Positions 23,778-32,972 are shown, counted from the first letter of the stretch. The stretch: 64,000 bases of DNA from Bacteroidota bacterium (GCA_030698405.1 JAUYMU010000005.1:109801-173800); one strand, 5' to 3'. Made by a program: numbers and translations. Notes: generated by a model from the letters alone, not told the origin.

Positions 23778-25868
23778 TTAGTTGTTACGCAATTCGCGGC
23801 CGCCAATGGACATGTTTAATCCCGGGTTTTCTTTTTCTTCGGAAAGGAAATACAGCTTTGTTTCATGACTGCTCAAAATAGTTGAGATACGGGTGGCTTT
23901 TCCCAATCCGAGGCTGAATCCGGGTTCCCAGTAAAAAACCCAGGCTTCTTTTGTTCCGATTAAATCATAAACCGAGTAGGTTTCAGAAACCGATTGGTCG
24001 GAGTCATTTAGTACGAGAATTGCCCAGGCGTTTTCTTTTTTATACCTGCGAACTGCAACTTTGTTTTTTACATTGTTTCCCCAGAATGGCAAAATGGCAC
24101 TTTGAGGGCGTTTGGACGGTTCAAGAAAATTCCAGATTTGTAATTTGTCACTTTCCATTATTTTAAAATTATCGGAAATACCGATAGCGCCACCCATAAA
24201 TCCGTTCCAAAGGGCAAGGCTTTTTTGTTCATCCGTTGTAAACTCATTTTTATAGTCGCGCAGTATTACAACGTCGGGGTCGTTTTGCCAAAAAACATTG
24301 TTAAAGTATTGTGTATTGTAACTTTCCTGAAGGATGTGCCCGGTGGTTTCTTTTTCCCATTTCCAGCTTTGGTCGCGGTCGATCCTCACAGCATCAACAA
24401 TTCCAATCAATGGAGAGAATGGTGTTTTGTTCGCGGTAATGAAGCTTCCGGCGCCAATTTCGTCCCTTATTATTTCCATTATTGCCCTGAAGACCTGAAC
24501 CGATGATTTCCCTTTTTTTGATCGCTTAACTTCCGACGAATCCTTCAGACCCCATTCCAAATAGTCAACTTCAAAATAAGTAAAACCCATTTTTCGGAAA
24601 TTTCTGAAAACTTTGCCAATGTAATTTTTTACATCTTCGTGGCTTCCGTCCAATGCATAAAGCTTACCATCATTGTCTTCGTCCATCACAATTGCAGTGC
24701 CTTCGTTGTCTTTTAATATCCAGTTCGGGTGGTTCCTGAAAGTTTTGCTTTTCTCGTGTACGGCAAACGGAGCAACATAAATTCCTGCACGGTAACGGCG
24801 CTGGAAAATCTGTCGGGCAGCATCTTCCATGGTTTTTGGCCATTTATCGTTTGTGTCGAGCCAATCGCCGGTAATGCAATAATCCGGTCCAATATGTACT
24901 GTTTGCAGCGGAACACGAGGATCCATTTCGTCGAGTATCTTTAACTGGTCGAGCAGGTATTGGTAGCTGAAAGAGGTGCGAAAATCCTGATAGGACGACC
25001 AGAAATAATTGGTGTCGGTGTCACGCCGTGCCTGATTTTCTTCTGAGATGCTCCAGGCAAGGTTCTGCATGGTTCCATAAGGCTGGTTCCCATAATAAAT
25101 AAACAAATCGGGCATCTTGATGAATTCATCTTTGAGCGGTACGTTCTCCATTGCAAATCCAGATTCAAAAAAGACTGCTTCGTTCCCAAACCGGCTGTCG
25201 CCCAAACCCTTTCGTCGCGGACGGTTAAAAATGGAACTTCGCTGTATAAAATCACTTTGTTCATAAGCGCCAATCGACAAAGTATCGCCATTGTCAGCAA
25301 TCAATCCTGTTATCAAAAAGCTGTCGTACGACCAAGCCTGTTCTTCAGGATATTCAGGATTGTTTCTGTTGGTTGATTGCCGGATATCGAATATTCCTGA
25401 TTGTCCGCCTGTTCCCAATCCCTGCTTGAAAAATCGGGTGGCGCCGGTTAAATATCCTTCGCCCAGCGGATTAAACCAGGTAGGTCCGTATTTCATCCCG
25501 CTGAGTTCGGCGCCAATTGAAATGGTATTTGAATGGGTACGTAGATCAAGCATAACAAATCCGCCTGCGACTTCATAAATGATGCGCTTACCTTTTGGCG
25601 AATCGCCCATGAATGTATTGCGGGCAAAAATGCTCTGGCCGTTAATTGAAGGCCTGCAATTTGTCAGACGAATGGTTCCTGCAAAAATATCAAAAGTCCC
25701 GTCATCGTGTAAAATCCATTCGGGTTTTCCCAGAACAAAATCGAGATGGCTAAAATTGAGCGGTGGCGTAAATGCTTGTGCAAACCTTGGAAATGAGCAA
25801 AAACTTGCCCCAAGGCCGGCACTCATAAGTTTAAGAAATGCTCTTCTTTCAATAGAATTTTTACGCAT
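23778..25868 (-). CDS. Tat-exported GH36-like (clan GH-D) glycoside hydrolase
   Basis: A 696-residue protein with a twin-arginine signal: E-R-R-A-F-L-K at residues 7-13, hydrophobic stretch, and cleavage likely after A-Q-A. Past an N-terminal beta-sandwich-like region (about 40-300) comes a TIM barrel with D-W-L-D-T-N, Y-F-E-V-D-Y-L-E-W (probable nucleophile Asp) and A-V-R-I-D-R-D-Q (probable acid/base region), then a C-terminal beta domain. This is the layout of alpha-galactosidase-like GH36 enzymes. The sugar is not predictable. Monocistronic by spacing; a pair of palindromic sites lies upstream. Confidence 0.75.
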   Translation of the reverse strand: MRKNSIERRAFLKLMSAGLGASFCSFPRFAQAFTPPLNFSHLDFVLGKPEWILHDDGTFDIFAGTIRLTNCRPSINGQSIFARNTFMGDSPKGKRIIYEVAGGFVMLDLRTHSNTISIGAELSGMKYGPTWFNPLGEGYLTGATRFFKQGLGTGGQSGIFDIRQSTNRNNPEYPEEQAWSYDSFLITGLIADNGDTLSIGAYEQSDFIQRSSIFNRPRRKGLGDSRFGNEAVFFESGFAMENVPLKDEFIKMPDLFIYYGNQPYGTMQNLAWSISEENQARRDTDTNYFWSSYQDFRTSFSYQYLLDQLKILDEMDPRVPLQTVHIGPDYCITGDWLDTNDKWPKTMEDAARQIFQRRYRAGIYVAPFAVHEKSKTFRNHPNWILKDNEGTAIVMDEDNDGKLYALDGSHEDVKNYIGKVFRNFRKMGFTYFEVDYLEWGLKDSSEVKRSKKGKSSVQVFRAIMEIIRDEIGAGSFITANKTPFSPLIGIVDAVRIDRDQSWKWEKETTGHILQESYNTQYFNNVFWQNDPDVVILRDYKNEFTTDEQKSLALWNGFMGGAIGISDNFKIMESDKLQIWNFLEPSKRPQSAILPFWGNNVKNKVAVRRYKKENAWAILVLNDSDQSVSETYSVYDLIGTKEAWVFYWEPGFSLGLGKATRISTILSSHETKLYFLSEEKENPGLNMSIGGRELRNN

Positions 25869-25988
25869 ATCTACGCTCAGGTTACAGATAGGTACTCCGT
25901 AAAATTAACAATATTTAACAGACATGGGCAATGATTTTACCCAAATAACTATAAAAAGTTTGAATCGACATTTTATCTGTTTACTTTA

Positions 25989-26067
25989 GTCATCCGATGA
26001 ATTCGTAATTAGCTGATTACCTTGGTATAGATAATTAATCACTTTGTAAAAATAATCATCGGATGAC
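25989..26067. promoter_or_regulatory. Pair of palindromic operator-like sites
   Basis: The 11-mer TCATC-S-GATGA, itself a palindrome, occurs at 25990-26000 and again at 26056-26066, centres 66 bp apart; one extra base on each side extends the match to a 12-bp inverted repeat (25989-26000 with 26056-26067). They lie 122-200 bp upstream of the GH36-like ATG and between genes. Two helical-face-matched palindromes fit a dimeric repressor, for instance of GntR type, but no regulator gene is adjacent. Confidence 0.5.
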
Positions 26068-26090
26068 ATTTCGGCGTGGATTCATAGTTA

Positions 26091-27491
26091 TCATTCTGAT
26101 TGGTTTCTTAAAACCTCAATTTCCTGAATTGATTTTGGCTTGCTTTTTCCGAGTCGCCTGAATCCGTTTTCAATGGCTAAAAAGTCTTCTTCATTGCGAA
26201 TACCTCCAAAATGCCTGAATTTTTCAATTTCATTCCAGTTGAGGAAATCTGCAAATCTGTTTTCCGATTTCCAAAGATCAATCAATTCAGGAATAAAATA
26301 TATGCCAGGTTCGATGGTAAAAACATGGCCGGACAACAACTCTTTTGCCAGACGAAGTGATTTTAATCCGAATTGAGTACTTTTTTGTTCGCCGTTGTAA
26401 CCCACCCAAACTTCGCCAAGGTCTTCCATGTCGTGAACATCGAGCCCAAGCATGTGACCGGTTCCGCAGGGAAAGAACAAAGCATGTGCTCCTTCGGCAA
26501 CTGCCTCGTCTGTATCGCCTTTCATCAGCCCAAGTTCTTTCATTGATGCGGCAATCGACCGGCAGGCGGCCATGTGTACATCTAAAAACCTGACATTCGG
26601 AACAAGTCTGTCTATTGCCGCCTGTTGGGCTTTCAAAGTTGCCCCGTAAATTTCTTTTTGGATGTTTGTGAATTTCTTACTGACAGAAAAAGTGCTGGAA
26701 AGGTCGCCGGCATAATGCTCCTGAGTTTCGGCTCCTGCGTTGAGCAGGAATAAATCGCCTTCTTTGAGTATGTTGCGGTGCGAATGGTTGTGCAGGGTTT
26801 GTCCGTTAATGGTAGCGATAATTGGAAACGAGATATCGCAGTTTTGAGCCAGGGCAATTTCATAGACTTTGGCAGCAACCTGAGCTTCGGTCATCCCGGG
26901 ACGGGCTGTTTTTATTGCGGCCAAATGCATATCCACCGAAAGATCCACCGCTTTTTCAATTTCAGCAATTTCAAGCGGCGACTTTATTTCACGCTGACTT
27001 ATTACTGCTTTTACCAAATCAGATGAAGCATTTAAATTGATCTGATCGGGACGGATATTCATGAACCGCAACAGTTTTATTTTATTCTCGTGGCGGTATG
27101 GCGGCAAAAAATGGATCGTCTTTCGCGAAGCCTGTGCTTCTTTTAATATTGTATATAGTTTTACCAAAGGGAAAGTTTCTTCAATACCACTTTGCATCGC
27201 CAGTTCGGCAATGGTTGGCTGGGCGCCTCGCCATATTATATCATCAATGGTATAATCATCGCCAAAAATGATTTGCCGCTGATTGTCGATATCGATAATT
27301 GCTGCCAGTGAAGGGCAATCGATACCAAAATAATATAGGAATGAACTGTGCTGTCTGAAACGATAGTTGTTTTCAGTGAAATTTTTGGGACTTTCATCAT
27401 TTCCCCAAAACAAGATTAATCCGGAGCCGATTTTATCGCAAAGTATTTTTCTTCTTTCAATATAAACTTCAGTTTGAAACATGCTTTTCAA
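26091..27491 (-). CDS. Xaa-Pro aminopeptidase (M24B)
   Basis: A 466-residue creatinase-fold metalloaminopeptidase; creatinase N-domain (about 1-170) then the pita-bread domain. Expected dinuclear metal ligands: Asp in Y-A-G-D-L-S-S-T, His in G-T-G-H-M-L-G-L-D-V-H-D, Glu in F-T-I-E-P-G-I-Y and Glu in R-N-E-E-D-F. The first ligand, normally Asp in D-A-G-A-E, reads Asn here (L-L-N-A-G-A-E-T). It would remove N-terminal residues before Pro. Start may be the Met at codon 1 or codon 4. Confidence 0.9.
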   Translation of the reverse strand: MKSMFQTEVYIERRKILCDKIGSGLILFWGNDESPKNFTENNYRFRQHSSFLYYFGIDCPSLAAIIDIDNQRQIIFGDDYTIDDIIWRGAQPTIAELAMQSGIEETFPLVKLYTILKEAQASRKTIHFLPPYRHENKIKLLRFMNIRPDQINLNASSDLVKAVISQREIKSPLEIAEIEKAVDLSVDMHLAAIKTARPGMTEAQVAAKVYEIALAQNCDISFPIIATINGQTLHNHSHRNILKEGDLFLLNAGAETQEHYAGDLSSTFSVSKKFTNIQKEIYGATLKAQQAAIDRLVPNVRFLDVHMAACRSIAASMKELGLMKGDTDEAVAEGAHALFFPCGTGHMLGLDVHDMEDLGEVWVGYNGEQKSTQFGLKSLRLAKELLSGHVFTIEPGIYFIPELIDLWKSENRFADFLNWNEIEKFRHFGGIRNEEDFLAIENGFRRLGKSKPKSIQEIEVLRNQSE

Positions 27492-27727
27492 GAATTGTTA
27501 GAAGCTATAAAGTTAGAAATATGATTTGAATTTCTGGTCGGGGTAACAAATTGGGGAATATTCAAGGTGTTGTTCTAGTCGAATTATGAAACTGAATCAG
27601 TTTTACCAAAATATTAAGTATTCAATTTAATCTGCACGATATAAACTTTATTTCAGAATAAAAGACATATTTGTATTTTATTAATTGATGCATTAACTAT
27701 TACAGGATTGAATAAAACATTTGAATC

Positions 27728-28168
27728 ATGAAGAATTTAGTTTGTCCAATATCAGATCAGCGGGTAAATGAACAGGTTACACGTTTTAATGCGTTTTTTG
27801 CTATTGTCGTAATTGTAAGTGCATTTGTGCTTAACTCGATATTTTTGCTTGTTTTTTTGATGGCCGATTTTTTCATCAGGGCTTTTACCGAAATGAAGTT
27901 CAGTCCGATAAGTTTCATGAGCTATTATTTGAGCAATGCCCTCAGCTTGCCTGTAAAGATGATAGACAAAGCGCCAAAGGTTTTTGCAGCCCGTCTTGGA
28001 TTTTTAATGACCACCGTTATTGCTGTTTTGTTTATACTTGAACTTCAGCTTGCATCAGTCATTGTTGCCGGAATGCTGATTTTCTTTGCAAGCCTTGAAT
28101 TTGCTTTTTCAATTTGTGCCGGATGTACGATTTATACCTATTTGATACTGCCCTTTTACAAAAAATAG
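27728..28168 (+). CDS. DUF4395 membrane protein
   Basis: Encodes 146 residues, four hydrophobic segments, N-terminal C-P-I-S-D-Q-R-V-N-E-Q-V-x-R and C-terminal C-A-G-C-T-I-Y, the recurring signature of DUF4395. The paired cysteines at both ends suggest a redox or thiol role in the membrane, in keeping with its frequent link to sulfur/thioredoxin genes elsewhere; unproven. Separated from neighbours by a 236-base leader. Confidence 0.8.
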   Translation: MKNLVCPISDQRVNEQVTRFNAFFAIVVIVSAFVLNSIFLLVFLMADFFIRAFTEMKFSPISFMSYYLSNALSLPVKMIDKAPKVFAARLGFLMTTVIAVLFILELQLASVIVAGMLIFFASLEFAFSICAGCTIYTYLILPFYKK

Positions 28169-28169
28169 G

Positions 28170-28434
28170 CAATCTTCAGAATATCCAATTCTGGGCAATC
28201 TTGGGATTTTTGCGGAACGGTACATTCAAGATGACCCCAATACTTCTTTGTTTAAGATGAGGTTGCTGGGTAAAAAATTGGTTGAAACGATTTTTGAAAT
28301 CCATCAGTTCAACTTTCCATATAAAAATCCTTTTTTGCCAAAACAGGCCAGATATAAGCCAAAATGATGATGTGCAGAAAGTGGTAAAAGAGTGGGATGA
28401 GTTAATGGAAAAGGTAATTCGACTATTTGAATAA
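28170..28434 (+). pseudogene. Decayed fragment resembling a type I restriction HsdR / DUF4145 N-terminus
   Basis: Frame 28170-28367 reads without a start codon as P-I-L-G-N-L-G-I-F-A-E-R-Y-I-Q-D-D-P-N-T-S-L-F-K-M-R and stops; an overlapping second frame (28354-28434) continues as a helical K-E-W-D-E-L-M-E-K-V-I-R-L-F-E with a stop. The A-E-x-Y-x-x-D-P-N-T-x-L-x-K-x-R pattern recalls the N-terminal DUF4145-like domain of HsdR subunits. No start, a frameshift and truncation at the DUF4395 stop make it a remnant. Confidence 0.5.
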
Positions 28435-28698
28435 GTCGGAATGTGTGCCGGTTCCAATCAGGGTAATGGATTCTTCTTTGTTGTCTTTTTCCCATACCAA
28501 TAGCCAATCAGGCTTAATGTGGGCTTCCCATGCACCCGTAAAATTACCTTTAAGCATATGTGGGTTATTTTTAGCTGGTAATGTTCCTTTTTCGGCTAAT
28601 TCAATTAAAACATTATCAAGTAATTCCATTTTGTAATGGCGACTTTCGCAGAGTTTATAATTTTTTTTGAATTGATTGGTGAAAATGATTTGAAACAT
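28423..28698 (-). CDS. YafQ-type mRNA interferase toxin
   Basis: A 91-residue RelE/ParE-superfamily toxin. The YafQ active-site set is recognisable: His in P-H-M-L-K-G, His-x-x-P-Asp-Trp in A-H-I-K-P-D-W, and the C-terminal His in G-T-G-T-H-S-D-L-F. Such toxins cut mRNA on the ribosome. It follows its antitoxin gene by five bases; the end overlaps the decayed fragment on the other strand. Confidence 0.88.
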   Translation of the reverse strand: MFQIIFTNQFKKNYKLCESRHYKMELLDNVLIELAEKGTLPAKNNPHMLKGNFTGAWEAHIKPDWLLVWEKDNKEESITLIGTGTHSDLFK

Positions 28699-28703
28699 GT
28701 ATG

Positions 28704-28901
28704 CTACGATTTAAGTTTTTCGAGTAAATCGGCTACATTTTTTGTACGGGTCACTTTCCCAGTTTTCGCTTCATTGATTGATTTAGCCAGTGATGCACTG
28801 GGTGTTTTTTCTTCGATGATTGTAACATAGCTTTGAGTTTTCAAAAACTCAATCATCTTTTTTGCACCTGTTGTTCTGTCATTAATTACTATTGTTGTCA
28901 T
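28704..28901 (-). CDS. Antitoxin of the YafQ-type pair
   Basis: A 65-residue protein beginning M-T-T-I-V-I-N-D-R-T, a ribbon-like N-terminal strand, followed by a helical K-K-M-I-E-F-L-K segment and a C-terminal K-N-V-A-D-L-L-E-K-L-K helix that could wrap the toxin. Identity follows from size, composition and position directly upstream of the toxin. It probably autoregulates the pair; I see no clear operator. Confidence 0.75.
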   Translation of the reverse strand: MTTIVINDRTTGAKKMIEFLKTQSYVTIIEEKTPSASLAKSINEAKTGKVTRTKNVADLLEKLKS

Positions 28902-28985
28902 TGCTTGAATTATTTTTCACAAATATAAAAAACCTACCTGAATTATAAAGCCTTTCAGTCTTACGGATATTTACAAATCAAAGTT

Positions 28986-29065
28986 GCCACCAGCCCTTTA
29001 GGCCAAAGCCTTTAGTGGCGGACTGATGGCGCGACTCCCCACCGACCTGCCCGCCGGAAAGGGCA
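28986..29065. repeat. Palindromic repeats upstream of the antitoxin gene
   Basis: GCCAC (28986-28990) faces GTGGC (29015-29019), with AGGCCAAAGCCT (29000-29011) inside, and TGCCC (29048-29052) pairs with GGGCA (29061-29065). These GC-rich hairpins stand out in an AT-rich spacer. The rest of 28902-29220 shows nothing I can name. Confidence 0.7.
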
Positions 29066-29185
29066 GTGAGTTGTTCGCGTAAATATGAACTTTATTGTGA
29101 AAATAGCCCATAGAAAACCGATTAAGGTTGGCGGGTGGCGATGCCCGTCATTTAGTCAGGAATAATTATTTTCAGTTTTGTGCAT

Positions 29186-29213
29186 AAAAAAGCCCCGGCA
29201 TAAATGCCAGGGC
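29186..29213 (-). terminator. Terminator of the initiator tRNA gene
   Basis: On the minus strand AGCCCTGGCAT pairs with ATGCCGGGGCT (one G-T), followed by T6 (plus-strand A-run 29186-29191). It lies 8 bases past the tRNA. Confidence 0.85.
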
Positions 29214-29220
29214 TTTGTAG

Positions 29221-29293
29221 TAGCGGGAGCCGGACTCGAACCGACGGCCTTTGGGTTATGAGCCCAACGAGCTACCAACTGCTCCATCCCGCA
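29221..29293 (-). tRNA. tRNA-fMet (CAT), initiator
   Basis: The cloverleaf is complete: D-stem GAGC/GCTC, anticodon CAT (plus-strand 29258-29260), T-arm GTCGG-TTCGAGT-CCGGC. Initiator marks are present: three consecutive G-C pairs in the anticodon stem (GGG/CCC) and no Watson-Crick pair at 1-72, which is U-U here instead of the C-A of E. coli. CCA is not encoded. Confidence 0.93.
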
Positions 29294-29491
29294 ATGTATC
29301 TTTAGATAAATGTATCGTCGTTTGTAAGAACTTCGCTTTGCTTCAGTTTCCTGTTCTAAGCGGCTGCAAATATAGACTATCAGTTTAAATATTCCTAATC
29401 CGATTTCAATTATTTTTTGTTGTTTCCTGAATTTGCTTCGTTAAAAAGTATTAATATGGGGTTGATCCGACTGGTTTTCTCCAAATCTTTC

Positions 29492-29499
29492 TAATTTTG
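29492..29499 (+). promoter_or_regulatory. Bacteroidota-type -7 box upstream of the M23 gene
   Basis: TAATTTTG is a perfect TAnnTTTG match, 20 bases before the ATG at 29519. The -33 side is only T-rich (GGTTTTC), so this is a candidate. Confidence 0.45.
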
Positions 29500-29518
29500 G
29501 ACTTCGAAAAAACAAAGA

Positions 29519-30382
29519 ATGAACAGAAAAGAGCTGACCAAGAAAATATTTCAGATGCTGAAAGACCATTACCGGCTCATCATCTACAACGATTCTACGA
29601 TTCAAACGGTCTGGAGCATTAAACTTACCCCGATAAAAGTGTTGACTTTGGGCAGTTTGGGAGCTATTTTATTGATTTTATTTACCACTGTTATTATTGC
29701 CTATACACCGTTGCGCGAAAATATTCCCGGATATCCCAGCGCTAAAACCCGGCAAATGATCATTCGCAATTATGTTTTGGTCGATTCTTTGGAAAATGAA
29801 ATTATAACCAGGGATAAATACTTTGAGAAGCTGCGAACATTGTTTCTGGGAGAAGTGCCTGCTGAAGAATCATCAGTTTCAGAGACGGGTATAAAAGCCC
29901 ATGAGGTTGAGTTCCGAAGTTTCAATGCTGATTCCGTATTTCAGGATAAATTGCTCGAAGAAAGACTCGGCTTATCGATTACAAAAAACTCGAAACGATT
30001 GCCAAGCATTGAAAACATCCATTTTTTTACACCACTTCGGGGAATGATCACCAATAAGTTTAATACAAAAACCGATCATTTGGCGATTGATATTGTTGGA
30101 ACAGTTAATGCAAGAATTTCAAATGTGTTGGATGGAACGGTGATTTTTGCCGGCTGGACTATGGATACCGGTCATTCCATTTACATTCAGCACGAAAGCA
30201 ACATTATTTCTGCCTACAAGCACAATGCCGAATTGTTGAAATCGGTGGGTGACAGGGTGAAGGCAGGCGAAGTAATCGCCATCATGGGCAACAGCGGCGA
30301 ATTGACGACCGGACCACACCTGCATTTCGAACTTTGGCACAACGGTACAGCACTTGATCCGGAAACATACATTGATTTTTAA
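29519..30382 (+). CDS. M23-family murein endopeptidase
   Basis: A 287-residue protein with one membrane helix (about residues 38-61) and a periplasmic LytM domain at the C-terminus. Zn ligands are in T-D-H-L-A-I-D and G-P-H-L-H-F-E-L, so the enzyme should be active on peptidoglycan cross-links. It is 8 bases upstream of dxr and likely cotranscribed. Confidence 0.9.
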   Translation: MNRKELTKKIFQMLKDHYRLIIYNDSTIQTVWSIKLTPIKVLTLGSLGAILLILFTTVIIAYTPLRENIPGYPSAKTRQMIIRNYVLVDSLENEIITRDKYFEKLRTLFLGEVPAEESSVSETGIKAHEVEFRSFNADSVFQDKLLEERLGLSITKNSKRLPSIENIHFFTPLRGMITNKFNTKTDHLAIDIVGTVNARISNVLDGTVIFAGWTMDTGHSIYIQHESNIISAYKHNAELLKSVGDRVKAGEVIAIMGNSGELTTGPHLHFELWHNGTALDPETYIDF

Positions 30383-30390
30383 TTAATTCT

Positions 30391-31563
30391 ATGAAAAAAC
30401 GCATTGCTATTTTGGGATCAACCGGATCAATTGGAACCCAAACTCTTGAAGTTATTTCGCAAAATCCCGATTCTTTTGAAGTTGAAGTTTTAACTGCAAA
30501 CAACAATATTGATCTGCTGATTGCACAGGCAAAAATGTATCAGCCCAATGTGGTGGTAATTTCCAATTCATGCCATTACGACTTGCTTAAAGAAGCCCTG
30601 AAAGATGAACCGATAAAAGTTTATGCCGGCAGGGAAGCGCTTCAGCAGGTTGTTGAAATGGATACCATTGATTTGGTGGTTACGGCAATGGTTGGTTATT
30701 CAGGACTCATCCCAACCTGCAATGCCATCAAGGCCGGCAAGCACATTGCGTTGGCCAACAAGGAAACGATGGTGGTTGCAGGCGAAATTATCAACCAACT
30801 GGCCATCGAGCACAAAGTCAATATTTACCCGGTCGATTCTGAACATTCGGCCATCTTTCAATGTTTGGTAGGCGAGTTCAACAACGAAATCGAAAAAATA
30901 TACCTGACAGCATCAGGCGGGCCATTCCGGGGTTATACTCCTGAACAGCTTGCCACCGTTACCAAAGCCGATGCGTTGAAACATCCGAATTGGGACATGG
31001 GCGCTAAAATAACCATCGACTCGGCATCAATGATGAACAAAGGTTTTGAAGTGATTGAAGCAAAATGGCTCTTTGGATTAAAACCGGAACAAATTGATGT
31101 GATCGTTCATCCGCAAAGCATTATTCATTCCATCGTTCAGTTTCGCGATGGATCAATGAAAGCCCAGATGGGACTTCCGGATATGAAATTACCCATTCAA
31201 TATGCACTCAGTTTTCCCGAAAGGCTGGACTCAGGATTCAAGCGGTTCAGTTTTTTAGATTACCCGAAACTGACATTTGAACAGCCGAATACGAAAAATT
31301 TTCGTAATCTTGCACTCGCTTTTGAAGCATTAAATCAGGCAGGAAACATGCCTTGTATATTGAATGCAGCAAACGAAGTGGTAGTACAGGCTTTTCTTAC
31401 CGACAGGGTCAGTTTTCTGGAAATGCCTGAAATTATTGAAAAAGCCATGGAAAAGGCAACATTTATTAAAAATCCGAACCTGGAAGATTACATTCAGACA
31501 GACAAGGAAACGCGTATATTAACATCTGCCATGGTTAAAAATCGGGCAATACAAAAGATTTAA
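30391..31563 (+). CDS. dxr: 1-Deoxy-D-xylulose 5-phosphate reductoisomerase
   Basis: A 390-residue NADPH enzyme forming MEP, second step of the non-mevalonate isoprenoid pathway. G-S-T-G-S-I-G-T is the NADPH loop; A-L-A-N-K-E-T-M-V, V-D-S-E-H-S-A-I-F and S-A-S-M-M-N-K-G-F-E carry metal and substrate residues. It provides precursors for the menaquinone side chain made by MenA and for undecaprenyl phosphate. Confidence 0.97.
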   Translation: MKKRIAILGSTGSIGTQTLEVISQNPDSFEVEVLTANNNIDLLIAQAKMYQPNVVVISNSCHYDLLKEALKDEPIKVYAGREALQQVVEMDTIDLVVTAMVGYSGLIPTCNAIKAGKHIALANKETMVVAGEIINQLAIEHKVNIYPVDSEHSAIFQCLVGEFNNEIEKIYLTASGGPFRGYTPEQLATVTKADALKHPNWDMGAKITIDSASMMNKGFEVIEAKWLFGLKPEQIDVIVHPQSIIHSIVQFRDGSMKAQMGLPDMKLPIQYALSFPERLDSGFKRFSFLDYPKLTFEQPNTKNFRNLALAFEALNQAGNMPCILNAANEVVVQAFLTDRVSFLEMPEIIEKAMEKATFIKNPNLEDYIQTDKETRILTSAMVKNRAIQKI

Positions 31564-31581
31564 AAACAGAAAAATTATTCG

Positions 31582-32916
31582 ATGGAAGTAGTATTAATTA
31601 AAGGGGCACAGCTCATTCTAAGTTTATCTTTATTGGTTATTATACACGAATTCGGGCATTTTTTGTTCGCTCGAATTTTCAAAACCCGTGTCGAAAAATT
31701 TTACTTGTTTTTTGATCCATGGTTTTCGCTTTTCAAAGTTAAAAAGGGCGATACCGAATACGGAATTGGCTGGCTGCCGCTTGGCGGATACGTGAAAATT
31801 TCAGGAATGATTGATGAATCGATGGACAAAGAGGCAATGAAACTGCCACCGCAACCACATGAATTCCGTTCCAAAAAATCGTGGCAGCGTTTGCTTATAA
31901 TGGTTGGCGGTGTTTTGATGAATTTCATCCTGGCATTCATTATTTACATAGGTATCCTTTATGCATGGGGCGAACAATACCTTCCGACAGAAAACGTAAA
32001 ACATGGAATCATGGTGTATGAGGCTGGTCAACAAATCGGTTTGCAAAATGGCGATAAGATACTTTCGGTTGATCAGGTTTACATTGATAATTTCAGGAAA
32101 ATCATACCAACTATTTTGCTTGAAGATGCCAAATCTATCCAGGTTTTACGTGACGGTCAGCAAATTGATGTTGAAATTTCGGATGAGGATGTGGCATTGC
32201 TGATTAAAAGCAGGGCAGTTTTCGATCCTCGTATGCCCTTTGGATTCAAAGCCGACAGAATTGCCAAAGACTCCCCGGCCAGCCTGGCAGGTTTGGAAAA
32301 AGGCGATGTATTTGTTGGTGTTGACAGTTTGCAGTTCGAATTTTATGACCAATTTACAGATTATCTCAAATCACATAAAGGACAGGAAGTTAACGTGGAG
32401 GTTGTGCGCAACAAGGTGCCAAAAACAATTCCTGTAACAGTGTCTGAAGAAGGCACTCTCGGATTTTATCCCGAATTTCTTGAAAGCGCCATCGGATTTC
32501 TTGAATTTAAAACCGTTAGCTACGGCCTTGTGGAATCCATTCCAGCAGGGTTCAACAAGGGAATTAGCACGATTAACGACTACCTGAAGCAGTTCAAGCT
32601 CATTTTCTCGCCTAAAACAAAAGCATATGAGAGTCTGGGCGGTTTTATTGCCATCGGAAATATTTTTCCGGGAGTTTGGGACTGGCATTCATTTTGGAAC
32701 ATGACCGCGTTTCTTTCTATCATTCTGGGTGTTATGAACCTGTTACCTATTCCTGCACTTGATGGCGGCCATGTAATGTTTCTGCTTTTTGAGATGATCA
32801 CAGGCCGCAAACCGGGCGACAAATTTTTGGAGTATGCCCAGATTGTAGGAATGGTATTACTACTTTCACTCGTTATTTTTGCCAATGGCAACGATATATT
32901 TAAACTTTTCAAATAA
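31582..32916 (+). CDS. rseP: Site-2 intramembrane metalloprotease
   Basis: A 444-residue multi-spanning protease. The Zn site H-E-F-G-H is at residues 22-26 in the first helix; the third ligand is in I-P-A-L-D-G-G-H near residue 390. Between them are two PDZ domains (about 130-210 and 220-300). It cleaves membrane-embedded anti-sigma factors or signal peptides. The dxr-rseP order is a common conserved pair. Confidence 0.95.
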   Translation: MEVVLIKGAQLILSLSLLVIIHEFGHFLFARIFKTRVEKFYLFFDPWFSLFKVKKGDTEYGIGWLPLGGYVKISGMIDESMDKEAMKLPPQPHEFRSKKSWQRLLIMVGGVLMNFILAFIIYIGILYAWGEQYLPTENVKHGIMVYEAGQQIGLQNGDKILSVDQVYIDNFRKIIPTILLEDAKSIQVLRDGQQIDVEISDEDVALLIKSRAVFDPRMPFGFKADRIAKDSPASLAGLEKGDVFVGVDSLQFEFYDQFTDYLKSHKGQEVNVEVVRNKVPKTIPVTVSEEGTLGFYPEFLESAIGFLEFKTVSYGLVESIPAGFNKGISTINDYLKQFKLIFSPKTKAYESLGGFIAIGNIFPGVWDWHSFWNMTAFLSIILGVMNLLPIPALDGGHVMFLLFEMITGRKPGDKFLEYAQIVGMVLLLSLVIFANGNDIFKLFK

Positions 32917-32972
32917 AGAACTGAAGTTGTTATTTTTATTACTTTTGCAAAAACCATTTAAACTTTAATAGT

